Assembly (NCBI GenBank): GCA_963796495.1
Contig: CAWCLU010000001.1
Coordinates: forward strand, 3,782,001 to 3,846,000
Direction: 5' to 3'
Source of the DNA: JAKASX01 sp963796495
GTDB taxonomy: Bacteria; Acidobacteriota; Terriglobia; Acidiferrales; UBA7541
Length of the DNA stretch: 64,000 nucleotides
The stretch's first letter is position 1. Every line of letters starts with the position of its first letter. The notes beneath the pieces are model-generated. The model saw nothing but the letters and a program-made list of their open reading frames with translations, was not told the DNA's origin and made no database searches. A program made the position numbers and the translations under genes. Positions 41,959 to 50,428 of this stretch are shown in pieces.

Positions 41959-43473
41959 ATGGAAAAGAGCGCCATCCGCTCACGGTGGTTTTTCTTGGTG
42001 GCAATCGTCTTTGCCGGAGTGGTGGCAGGTGGAGTGTTGGGTTCTTGGGCGGCGCGGAACGGCTACCCCCTGTTTACCACGGGGATGCTGAGTCCGACGT
42101 TCGCGAGCAACATGGCCCAGCCCGGGCAGGCCCCACGCCTGCCGGATAGTTTTGCCCCTGTCATCCAGCCGGACCTGCCCGGCGTCGTCTACATCTCGAC
42201 GACGACGGTCATCAAGCGACGCTATTCGCCTTTCCCGTTCAACGATCCGTTCTTCCAGCAGTTCTTCGGCCAGCCGGGCCAGCAACAAGCCGTGCCGGAG
42301 AAGGAATACGGGCTCGGCTCGGGCGTGATCGTGCGATCGGACGGCGTCATCCTGACGAACGATCACGTGGTTCGCGGCGCCGACGATATTCGCGTCACGC
42401 TCCAGGACAAGAAATCGTATAAGGCGAAAGTGCTCGGCACCGACCCGCGCACGGACTTGGCGGTGGTGAAGATTGACGCGACCGGGCTCACCGCCCTGCC
42501 GCTCGGCACCTCCTCGGATCTGCGCGTCGGCGACATCGTTTTCGCCATCGGCGATCCGTTCGGCGTCGGCGAAACCGTCACGATGGGCATCATCAGCGCC
42601 AAGAACCGCGCCAACGTATCCATCGAGGGACCGAACAGCATTCAGGACTTCATCCAGACCGATGCCGCCATCAACCCCGGCAACTCCGGCGGGGCGCTGA
42701 TCAATACCAAAGGTCAGGTGGTCGGCATCAACACCGCGATCGTGAGCGGCGGGCAGGGTCAGGGCGGCAACATCGGCATCGGCTTTGCCATCCCGATCAC
42801 TCTCGCCAAGAGCGTGATGGAGCAGATCATCGCTCACGGCAAGGTGGTCCGCGGCCAGCTCGGCGTTTACATCCAGGCCGTCACGCCTGAACTCGCTCAG
42901 CAGTTCGGCCTGCCCAATGCCGAGGGCGCGCTGGTGGCCAGCGTCAATCCGGGCAGCGCCGCCGCCAAGGCCGGCATCAAGCAGGGCGACATCATTCTGA
43001 AGTTCAACGGCCAGCCCGTCGCCAACAATAACGAGCTGTTGCTGAAGGTGAGCCAGACGCCGCCGGGAACGACGGTCCATCTGGACGTCTTCCGCGACGG
43101 CAAGACGTTGCCCATCGCCGCAACGCTCGAGGAAGCCTCGGCGACCGGCGCCGGCCCGGGAGCCTCCGAGGGCGCGGGACAGGGCAGCGCTCTGGCGGGA
43201 GTGCAAGTGCAGACACTCACCGCCGACATCGCCAACCAGCTCGGCTTGTCGCCGGGCACGACGGGCGTCGTCGTCACCTCGATCGATCCCAGCAGTCCGG
43301 CGGCCGATGCGCTCCAGCGCGGCGTGGTGATCCAGGAAGTGAATCACCGCAAGGTGACCAACGTGAACGAATACAACCAGGCCGTGCAGGCAGCCGGAAC
43401 CAAATCGGTGCTGCTGCTCGTGAACACGCACGGCCAGACCGGCTACGTGGTGATCTCGCCAAGCGGCCAGTAA
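41959..43473 (+). CDS. HtrA/DegQ-family periplasmic serine protease
   Basis: A 504-residue trypsin-like protease with an N-terminal anchor (WFFLVAIVFAGVVAGGVLGSWAA). The catalytic triad is His136 (TNDHVVRG), Asp166 (RTDLAVVKI) and Ser243 (INPGNSGGALIN). Two PDZ domains follow (VTPELAQQFGLPNAEGALVASV and VQTLTADIANQLGLSPGTTGVVV). It degrades or refolds misfolded envelope proteins. The open frame starts at 41899, but the ATG at 41959 with a strong AAGGAGGAG site 8-10 nt upstream is clearly the start. A Gly/Ala-rich linker separates the PDZ domains. Followed by a hairpin terminator and tRNA-Val. Confidence 0.95.
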   Translation: MEKSAIRSRWFFLVAIVFAGVVAGGVLGSWAARNGYPLFTTGMLSPTFASNMAQPGQAPRLPDSFAPVIQPDLPGVVYISTTTVIKRRYSPFPFNDPFFQQFFGQPGQQQAVPEKEYGLGSGVIVRSDGVILTNDHVVRGADDIRVTLQDKKSYKAKVLGTDPRTDLAVVKIDATGLTALPLGTSSDLRVGDIVFAIGDPFGVGETVTMGIISAKNRANVSIEGPNSIQDFIQTDAAINPGNSGGALINTKGQVVGINTAIVSGGQGQGGNIGIGFAIPITLAKSVMEQIIAHGKVVRGQLGVYIQAVTPELAQQFGLPNAEGALVASVNPGSAAAKAGIKQGDIILKFNGQPVANNNELLLKVSQTPPGTTVHLDVFRDGKTLPIAATLEEASATGAGPGASEGAGQGSALAGVQVQTLTADIANQLGLSPGTTGVVVTSIDPSSPAADALQRGVVIQEVNHRKVTNVNEYNQAVQAAGTKSVLLLVNTHGQTGYVVISPSGQ

Positions 43474-43484
43474 GCAAAACCTCA

Positions 43485-43524
43485 AGCACAGCGGGCCGGC
43501 CACGCGTGACCGGCCCGCTGTGCT
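43485..43524. terminator. Terminator-like hairpin after the HtrA gene
   Basis: Perfect 15-nt arms AGCACAGCGGGCCGG / CCGGCCCGCTGTGCT with a 10-nt loop, 11 nt past the HtrA stop. The T-run is weak, so efficiency is uncertain. Confidence 0.6.
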
Positions 43525-43538
43525 AAAATTCGGCAAGG

Positions 43539-43572
43539 GCAAACTCGTGAGCCGCACGGTTCACGAGTTTGC
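43539..43572. other. Second perfect hairpin before tRNA-Val
   Basis: GCAAACTCGTGA / TCACGAGTTTGC, 12-nt arms with a 10-nt loop, 31 nt before the tRNA. It could be part of the termination region, a tRNA leader structure or a protein site. Confidence 0.5.
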
Positions 43573-43603
43573 GTCTCTCGAGAGTTGTGGCTGGTGTTTC
43601 GTT

Positions 43604-43680
<77 letters not shown>

Positions 43681-43812
43681 TTTTTTCCAATGACTTGCGA
43701 TCCCGCCCGTCTTGACCTGCCCCGTTTTGTGATGTGTTCTGGAAGGGCTACGTTCAGATCGCAGGCAGGATCCACTCGTCGAATAAGTCGCTGCCGCCCT
43801 TGTCCACCCCAT

Positions 43813-44178
43813 TTATTCCAAAGCCTCGTAGCAGTCTGGCGAGAATCGTGGGGTGCAGATGCAGTAGAAAACAAGGTCGCCATGTCCCTCGTTGCTTATC
43901 TGCTGTGACACCCCCGCCGGGATCACCACAATGTCACCTGGCTTGACTGTTGAGGGAGGTAGACCGCCGACGCGCACTATCCCGGTGCCTTCAATGATCA
44001 CATACCGCTCGTCGACTGGGCGCAGCCGGTGGAGTCGAGTAGTTGTACCAGCCGCAACTCTGGCGCGCGCTATCGAGACGTCAGGGTCGCTTCCGTCATT
44101 CCAGCTTTCAAGAATCCAGCAGAGTTCCGAAGTCTTAAACTCGGAATTCGGATCCGTCTTCTTAATGAGGGGGTGCAT
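43813..44178 (-). CDS. Small cupin-domain protein
   Basis: A 121-residue single-domain cupin. The two cupin motifs are visible: TTTRLHRLRPVDERYVIIEGTG (first, with His and Glu) and PGDIVVIPAGVSQQISNEG (second; the usual late His is replaced by Gln, so metal binding may be altered). It ends FYCICTPRFSPDCYEALE, typical of mannose-6-phosphate-isomerase-like small cupins. Substrate is unknown. It faces the tRNA gene and stands alone. The coding sequence is less GC-rich than its neighbours. Confidence 0.8.
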   Translation of the reverse strand: MHPLIKKTDPNSEFKTSELCWILESWNDGSDPDVSIARARVAAGTTTRLHRLRPVDERYVIIEGTGIVRVGGLPPSTVKPGDIVVIPAGVSQQISNEGHGDLVFYCICTPRFSPDCYEALE

Positions 44179-44403
44179 CGCAATTCACGCCTGGCTGTGC
44201 TGCGACATCAGAGACGACCATTGTGGCGCGGTGTCTGGTTTTCATTATAGGGTTCTGGTCGGGAAAAAATAGGCGTTCCATGAAGCGCTAGCGGAGCGGC
44301 GTTGCTGGCGGGTCGGCCTGACGCACCAAGCCGCAGGTCTCGGTGCGTAATTACCGATGTATAATCCTGCGTTTCTTTTCCTCAAAACGGGCCGGAGGTC
44401 CAG

Positions 44404-47397
44404 ATGAGCGATTTGTCTCGCGGGAATCGGGCCAGGCAGATTGCGTTCCTTCCTCTGACGGCAGTCATTCTTCTGATGCTGGTTTTGGGCGGATGCGGCG
44501 GGGGCTCGTCGTCATCAATTTCGACGAGCGGTTCGGGGGGATCGGGAGGTTCGGGCAGTTCGGGCGGCGGCTCAGGTTCGGGAGGTGGTGGCGGCTCGTT
44601 CCAGCCGCGGCCTTTTCCCGGCGATTATTTCACGCGGATGCCAAGTGGGGGAGCCGGCGGGATTGTCTCCGACGAGTCTTACGACCCAAACCTCAAAGAA
44701 GTGTTTGCGACCGACACTGAGGTGAACGCCGTCGAAGTTTACTCCACGGTGGACGGGCACCACGTGGGCGAAATCAGCATTCCCGGCGCCTCGGGGCTGA
44801 GTTTTTCCCCCGATTACACCAAGCTGGCCGTCGGCACGATCACGCCCTACGTCTATTTCGTGGACCCAACCGCTCTGCACGTGACGGGGCAAGTCGCGGT
44901 TCCGGCGTCTTTCCTTGCGACACCGGCGAATGGAGCGGGCGTCATGCCGGTGAAGCCTTGCATCGTGGCAGACGGAAGCATTTTGCTAGGGATGCTCCCG
45001 CCGCCCACTCTCACGTCTCAGTCGTATGCGGCGTACTGGCATCTGGTCCGCTACGACCCTGCGACGGGCGCGTTCACTCTTCAGGATCCCGATATTGGCG
45101 GCATCCTTTCATCCCCCCTACGGTCCCTCGATGGGAGGTATGTGCTTGTGGAGGGGGACCCTGACGGGGAACTTTGGCTGTATTCGGCGGCTGCGCAGGG
45201 ATACGTGGCTACTTCCAGTCAAATGCAAAACTCCGCGCTCTTCCTTGCCATCAACGCGGACGGCTCGCAGATCGCGAGTGCCCAGGCAACGTCGACTACC
45301 GGAACCGGGTGGCAGGTCACATTTTGGGGACCGACCCTGCAAGCCGTAAATCATTACTCGATTTCAAGCGCGATCTCCGGCAATCCTGTCTTCAGCCGCG
45401 ACGGGAAATACCTTTATCTCCTGGCAGGATCGACGCTGACCGCCCTGGATACGCAAACGGCTACACCGGTCGGGTACCTGGGAATTTCAGTGGGAGGTCT
45501 CCTTTTTCCGTCGCGATTTTTCGACGTGGACGAAAACAACCGCCTGTTCGGCACCACGGGGCAGGAAGGATTGATGATCCTGAACGCGGCCAATCTGGCA
45601 GCTTCACCCCCGGCGATCCTCCCGCGGTTTACAACACCCAGCGCCGAAGCCGCTCCGGTTGCCGGTCCGCTCTCCGGCGGAACGAATGTATTGTTCGTCC
45701 CTGATGCCAGCACAAGCGGCGACGACGGGATGGACAGTTCGACGGAAGCGTATTTCGGCGCGACGCCTGCCCCACAGGACACCGTCGCGTCTTCGAGCGG
45801 AGGGAATTATCTTACGGCCACGGCGCCATCTGCCTCCCAGCCGGGGCCGGTGTCCGTACTTCTGACCGACTCAAACAACGATGCGGTGTTTCTGCCGGAA
45901 GCTTATACGTATGGCCCTCATCTGCTGCGCGTTGAACCCAACGTGGTTTCGGCTCAAGGAGGCGATCAGATCACGATCTACGCCTATGGGCTCGGATATA
46001 CAAGCGCGGGGGGCGCACAAATCACCATCGGAGGCAAGCCGGTAGACCTGACGAATGCCCCTTTCAACGCTTCCGCGTCGGCGAATTACCCCGTGCAGTC
46101 GCTGACGGTGACCGTTCCCGCGGGCACGCCCGGATGGGCCGATATCACCCTGACCAACAATGTCGGCACAGACACGCTGAAGCGCGGCCTGGAGTATCTG
46201 AAGACGGAAGCCACTGTGACTGGCGGGCCGTTCAGGTTTGCCGTGTACGATTCGGTCCGGAACCTTTTTTACCTCACCGGCGGCAGCAACAGCGTCGCGG
46301 TCTTCGATCCGAAAACGCAAACCATGCTGTCACCACTGCAATCATCGTCCGTCAGTGCGAGCGCCGTTCTGGAAGGTTTGGCGCTCACACCCGACGATTC
46401 CAAACTGCTTGTGGCCGACCCGGCCGATGAATCGGTGGTGATCTTCGACCTCACGAACAACTCGAGCACATCGGTGAACGTGCTCCTTTCGACGAATCCG
46501 CCGAGCGGGACTCCGGGGCCGTTTTCCGTCGCGACGGCGGCGAATAACCGCGCATTCGTCAGTTTCGCGCCCTGCATTACCGATCCGGTGCGGGAAATCG
46601 ATCTGACCACTCTGAGCGTGACCGCCCGCGCCGACGTCGCATCCACTTGCACGGCCTATGTTCCCTACCCGGAACTCGGAGGCTCGAGCGCCGACGGCAG
46701 CACGATCATCTTCGCCGGGAACTCAGGCACGGAGCCGCCGGGGCCGGAGTACATCTGGCGCTACGACGCCGCGTCCGACGCTTTCACCGGTCCGGTGATC
46801 ATCGAGGATGGGCCGTGGGTTGGAGGTGAGGCAGCCGCGGACGGCGATGGAGGCGTGATTGCGCTGAGCCAGGGGACACTCGACCAGCAACTTCTTCCGC
46901 TGGTTCCAACGCCTTTGATCGGGGAACTCGACTCCCGGCTCAACGAGACCGGGAGCCTTCTCTACAGCTTCCGTTCTTACACGAACCCCGACAATATTCT
47001 CGTGTGGGACACACACAACGGGCGCCAACTGCTGATGATCGACTTTCCGCAGACTTTCCAGACCGTTCGTCCGCTGGCAATCGACCCTTCTGGTCAGCAG
47101 ATCCTTATGGCCACGCAGAGCGGAGTTTCGTACTTTGACCTGAGCGTAGTGCCGCTTGCCGTAGGCACGGTCTCGCCCGCGCAGGCGGCGGTTGGAGCAA
47201 ACGTTCAGATCCGCGGCAGCGGTTTCGTCTCCGGCACAACAGTACAAATCGGCGGCCAAAGCGCTACGTGCAGCGTAGTCGACAGCGAAACGATTTCCTG
47301 CACGGTTCCCAACCTCCCGTCCGGACCGGTTTCGATGACCCTGAACAACCCGGATGGTCAGAGCTACTCGTTCGAGAACGCGTTCACTGTGCAATAG
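44404..47397 (+). CDS. Large lipoprotein with beta-propeller repeats and IPT/TIG domains
   Basis: A 997-residue protein. The lipoprotein signal ends LVLGGC (Cys31), followed by a Ser/Gly-only linker of about 35 residues. A propeller-like region follows (SDESYDPNLKEVFATDTEVN, LSFSPDYTKLAVGTI). An IPT/TIG domain lies near 500-590 (VEPNVVSAQGGDQITIYAYGL), a second propeller stretch covers ~600-910 (LALTPDDSKLLVADPADESV), and a C-terminal IPT/TIG domain (TVSPAQAAVGANVQIRGSGF) ends the protein. It should be held at the outer membrane or surface; binding of polymers or proteins is likely but not specified. A perfect TATAAT lies at 44360-44365, upstream of the ATG. Confidence 0.82.
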   Translation: MSDLSRGNRARQIAFLPLTAVILLMLVLGGCGGGSSSSISTSGSGGSGGSGSSGGGSGSGGGGGSFQPRPFPGDYFTRMPSGGAGGIVSDESYDPNLKEVFATDTEVNAVEVYSTVDGHHVGEISIPGASGLSFSPDYTKLAVGTITPYVYFVDPTALHVTGQVAVPASFLATPANGAGVMPVKPCIVADGSILLGMLPPPTLTSQSYAAYWHLVRYDPATGAFTLQDPDIGGILSSPLRSLDGRYVLVEGDPDGELWLYSAAAQGYVATSSQMQNSALFLAINADGSQIASAQATSTTGTGWQVTFWGPTLQAVNHYSISSAISGNPVFSRDGKYLYLLAGSTLTALDTQTATPVGYLGISVGGLLFPSRFFDVDENNRLFGTTGQEGLMILNAANLAASPPAILPRFTTPSAEAAPVAGPLSGGTNVLFVPDASTSGDDGMDSSTEAYFGATPAPQDTVASSSGGNYLTATAPSASQPGPVSVLLTDSNNDAVFLPEAYTYGPHLLRVEPNVVSAQGGDQITIYAYGLGYTSAGGAQITIGGKPVDLTNAPFNASASANYPVQSLTVTVPAGTPGWADITLTNNVGTDTLKRGLEYLKTEATVTGGPFRFAVYDSVRNLFYLTGGSNSVAVFDPKTQTMLSPLQSSSVSASAVLEGLALTPDDSKLLVADPADESVVIFDLTNNSSTSVNVLLSTNPPSGTPGPFSVATAANNRAFVSFAPCITDPVREIDLTTLSVTARADVASTCTAYVPYPELGGSSADGSTIIFAGNSGTEPPGPEYIWRYDAASDAFTGPVIIEDGPWVGGEAAADGDGGVIALSQGTLDQQLLPLVPTPLIGELDSRLNETGSLLYSFRSYTNPDNILVWDTHNGRQLLMIDFPQTFQTVRPLAIDPSGQQILMATQSGVSYFDLSVVPLAVGTVSPAQAAVGANVQIRGSGFVSGTTVQIGGQSATCSVVDSETISCTVPNLPSGPVSMTLNNPDGQSYSFENAFTVQ

Positions 47398-47477
47398 GCC
47401 GCGGTCCGAGGCGCGAAGCCGTAGGGGTCCCCTTCTTTGCACTTTGCCTCTCGCCACACCTGTCGTGGGAAGATTGC

Positions 47478-48288
47478 ATGCCGGTATCCACCGGTGTACC
47501 GTATTCGAAGGGACTCATGGTTTCTCGGCTTACCATCACGCTTTCGGTTGCGGTGCTCGCAGGGGCGCTTTGCGCGTTGCCGGCAGCCGCGCAGGTTCGC
47601 AGCGCTGGCCGCGGCATCGCTTCACCGCAGGTTCGCAGCGCTGGGCAGGGCTTCGCTCCACCTCGTCAAGGAGCTGGTGGGGTGATCAGGTTCGGGGGAA
47701 GAGGAAGAGGCGCAAGAGGAAAATTTGTGCGGCGTGGGGGACGGCGCGGGTACTACGGCGGCGGTTACGGTTATCTGCCGGGGTACTATCCCTACGAATA
47801 TCCCGATGGTTACGAGCAGGAAGCGCCACCGCCGGAGCAGCCTCCAGTAGTCGTTGAGTATCCCCCTCAGCCGCCGCCTCCGCCAGCGCCACCGGTCGAG
47901 TCTTTGTTGTTGGAATATCAGAACGGTCAGTGGGTTCGAGTTCCGACCGGCGCTCAGAACGCCGCCTGGCCCTCTACCCACGCAACCTTCTGCTCAGACT
48001 TCCAGTGCGCGACCAAATGTGGCTACTGGGCAAGAGTCAGCCCAGCCTCCCGCCGTGCTGCCCAATACCGTCCTTGTGTTTCGTGACGGGCACAAGGAAG
48101 AAGTGAATAAGTATGTGATCGAGGGAAATTCCGTCTACGCGAGCACAGACTATTGGAGCACGGGGTCGTGGACGAAGAAAATCCCCCTGTCCGAATTGAA
48201 TGTACCCGCGACTCTGAAACTCAATCAGGAGCGCGGCGTGAAATTCAAATTGCCTTCCGGACCTAATGAAGTCGTAATCGGCTTCTGA
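47478..48288 (+). pseudogene. Secreted Gly/Arg- and Pro-rich protein, frame broken by one extra base
   Basis: Restored, about 269 codons. A signal peptide (LTITLSVAVLAGALCALPAAAQ) precedes two copies of QVRSAGRGIASP-like repeat, a Gly/Arg-rich stretch, a Gly/Tyr-rich stretch and a Pro-rich stretch (EQPPVVVEYPPQPPPPPAPP). The conserved part is LLLEYQNGQWVRVPTG and, in another frame, VLVFRDGHKEEVNKYVIEGN with SVYASTDYWSTGSWTKKIPL. The frame is lost at CAGAACG (47955-47961); deleting one A joins PTGAQ to TPPGPLPTQPSAQ smoothly. ATG at 47478 or 47517 (MVSRLTI) may be the start. Function is unknown. The same one-base error occurs in three other genes here. Confidence 0.8.
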
Positions 48289-48430
48289 ATCTTCGCCTCT
48301 CGATACGGCAAGCACCCTTCCCGCAGGCTTCGCCTTGGGCTTTTCAGATCGCAGTGCGCGCATCTGTACACGCAGACCTCAATGCCATTATTTTTGGCGT
48401 GTCCCCGACCGCGATGCAGAGAGGTGGCAA

Positions 48431-49360
48431 ATGAGCACTCCTGGCGCTACCATCGTCATTACCGGTGCCCTGAGCTACACGAGCAAGTACGCCACACGCA
48501 TCCTGCTCGATCGCGGCTATACGGTACGAACTCTGACGTTTCACACGAACCGCGAAAATCCCTTTGGCGACAAAGTCCGGGTATTTCCATACGACTTCGA
48601 GCATCCCGAACGTCTCACCGAAACCCTCCGCGGCGCCTCAGCCTTGATCAACACCTATTGGGTGCGTTTCCCCCACGGAACATCGACTTTCGAAACTGCG
48701 GTTCAAAACACGCGCATCCTGATCGATGCCGCAAAAACCGCCGGGGTCAAGCGCGTCGTGCAGGTCAGCATCGCCAATCCCTCGCACGAATCGCCGCTCG
48801 GCTACTACCGCGGAAAAGCGCAACTCGAACAAATCGTGCGGGAATCGGGCATCGCGTACACCATCCTGCGGCCCACGGTGATCTTCGGCCTCGAAGACAT
48901 CCTCATCAACAACATCGCGTGGTTCGTTCGCCGCTTTCCCGTTTTCGGCGTTCCCGGCGACGGCCGCTATCGCATTCGCCCCATCTACGTCGAGGACATG
49001 GCGAAGATGATGGTCGATGCTCTCGGCCACGGAGCCAATACGGTGCTCGACGCTGTCGGCCCGGAAACATTCACGTTCGATGAACTCGTAAACCTGATTG
49101 CTTCGCAGGTGGGCCGCCCGGTTCGCCTGCTCCATCTGCCGACGCCGCTCGCGTACCTTTTCACCACTCTCATTGGCTGGTTCCTTGGCGACGTCGTTCT
49201 CACGTGGGAGGAATACCAGGGCCTGATGGCGAACCTGCTCGCCCCGGAGGGACCTTCGACGGGCGAGACGCGGCTGAGCCAATGGCTAGCGGACAACCGC
49301 GAGAAGATCGGGACCAACTACGCGTCGGAAGTGGCGCGCCACTACGCGAAGTCATCGTGA
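48431..49360 (+). CDS. NAD(P)-binding protein, NmrA/atypical SDR type
   Basis: A 309-residue Rossmann-fold protein. The start ATIVITGALSYTSKYATRIL carries a variant of the glycine-rich nucleotide motif in which the classical GxxGxxG is largely lost (GALSYTS), as in some NDUFA9/NmrA-like proteins. Further conserved segments are GASALINTYWVRF, VKRVVQVSIANPS, YYRGKAQLEQIVRESGIAYTILRPTVIFG and IRPIYVEDMAKMMVDAL. The C-terminal region (HLPTPLAYLFTTLIGWFLGD) is moderately hydrophobic. Such proteins act as quinone-, nucleotide- or redox-sensing reductases; the role is unknown. ATG at 48431 follows GAGGTGGCAA. A strong hairpin terminates it. Confidence 0.82.
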   Translation: MSTPGATIVITGALSYTSKYATRILLDRGYTVRTLTFHTNRENPFGDKVRVFPYDFEHPERLTETLRGASALINTYWVRFPHGTSTFETAVQNTRILIDAAKTAGVKRVVQVSIANPSHESPLGYYRGKAQLEQIVRESGIAYTILRPTVIFGLEDILINNIAWFVRRFPVFGVPGDGRYRIRPIYVEDMAKMMVDALGHGANTVLDAVGPETFTFDELVNLIASQVGRPVRLLHLPTPLAYLFTTLIGWFLGDVVLTWEEYQGLMANLLAPEGPSTGETRLSQWLADNREKIGTNYASEVARHYAKSS

Positions 49361-49415
49361 ACCGGGAGGGATGAGGCATCTGGAAAGAAATGTGGCTGGA
49401 ATCTTGCGTTCAAAA

Positions 49416-49448
49416 GAAAGAGCCTCCCGCCAACCGGGAGGCTCTTCT
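49416..49448. terminator. Bidirectional terminator hairpin
   Basis: AAGAGCCTCCCG / CGGGAGGCTCTT flanked by A-rich and T-containing sequence, between the convergent SDR-like gene and the Spy-like gene. Confidence 0.7.
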
Positions 49449-49482
49449 TCGACTCACCCTTTCGGATACCTGCCGGAGGCGC

Positions 49483-50142
49483 TTAGTTTTCGGCAGGCGG
49501 GTTCTGTGACGTTGACGGTCCCGGACCCGGGCGGTTCATCATGCCTCGCGGGCCGGTGCGGCCTCCGCGGCCGGGGCCGCGGCGCATGAATTCCTGTCTC
49601 ATCTGCATCAGCTTCTGCCGCTGCTCGGGCGTGAGCGCATTGCGCATCGTCAATTGAAAGCCGACATTCGCTTTCGACTGCGCGAGCCGCAGTGCGCTGA
49701 TCTGCTCGAGCGTCTTGTCGATCGCGGCGCGATCCGGATTTTCCGCCGCCATCAGGTTCTGCAAATCGATGTGCTGCACCTCGATATTGGCGCGGCTGCG
49801 GATCTGCTGCTTCAAAAAGTCCGAAGCCTGCTGGCGGATTTTGGCGGCCTGCTCCGTCGTGATGCCCACGCGCTGGCGCATCATCGGATTGTTCACCAGT
49901 CGCAACAGCATCGCCGCCGGACCACCTCGTCCTCGCATTCCGGGGCCACGCATGCCTCCACGAGAAGCCCAAGCCCGGCCGCCGCCCTTCATCGGCCCGT
50001 GCCACGGTCCGCGCTCGCCAGAGCCTGGCGCCCAGCGCTGCGGAGGCGCAGCCGTGCCGGGGCCGGGCATCTGCGCGTAGGCAACCGGCAAGGCAACTGC
50101 AAGCGCCAGAATCCCGAGCCCAATCTTGAATGGTATTCGCAT
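49483..50142 (-). CDS. Spy/CpxP-like periplasmic protein
   Basis: A 219-residue exported protein. A signal peptide (IGLGILALAVALPVAYAQ) is followed by a Gly/Arg/Met-rich segment and a helical domain of the Spy/CpxP/heavy-metal-resistance type: MRQRVGITTEQAAKIRQQAS, LQNLMAAENPDRAAIDKTLEQIS, NALTPEQRQKLMQMRQEF (LTxxQ motif), with a Gly/Arg/Pro-rich tail. Family members are periplasmic chaperones or stress sensors. Of three nearby in-frame ATGs, that at 50142 has GGAG 8 nt upstream. No sensor kinase or RND pump genes are adjacent. Confidence 0.82.
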   Translation of the reverse strand: MRIPFKIGLGILALAVALPVAYAQMPGPGTAAPPQRWAPGSGERGPWHGPMKGGGRAWASRGGMRGPGMRGRGGPAAMLLRLVNNPMMRQRVGITTEQAAKIRQQASDFLKQQIRSRANIEVQHIDLQNLMAAENPDRAAIDKTLEQISALRLAQSKANVGFQLTMRNALTPEQRQKLMQMRQEFMRRGPGRGGRTGPRGMMNRPGPGPSTSQNPPAEN

Positions 50143-50428
50143 CGACATCTCTCCGTTCCTCGAATTCTCTCCCACACTGGACTTCCGCTTTTCGCAGCGA
50201 AAAGTTCCAAAACTTGGAGGCCGTTTACCGGGGCAGGAAGGGCTGCACAGCCAGCGGGTTCGTTTCGTTGCGGCGAAGCACCCGTTAGCAAGAAGCTTAT
50301 ATTGCCAACCGAGCCAATCGTGATGAAATAGGGTTCAGCGGCTTCCGGAAACAAGGGGGTCCTTGTGCCGGCCTGCACCGCCCGGGGCAGCGCGGCGCGG
50401 CGACGCAAGGCTTCCGGGACGCATCGCG

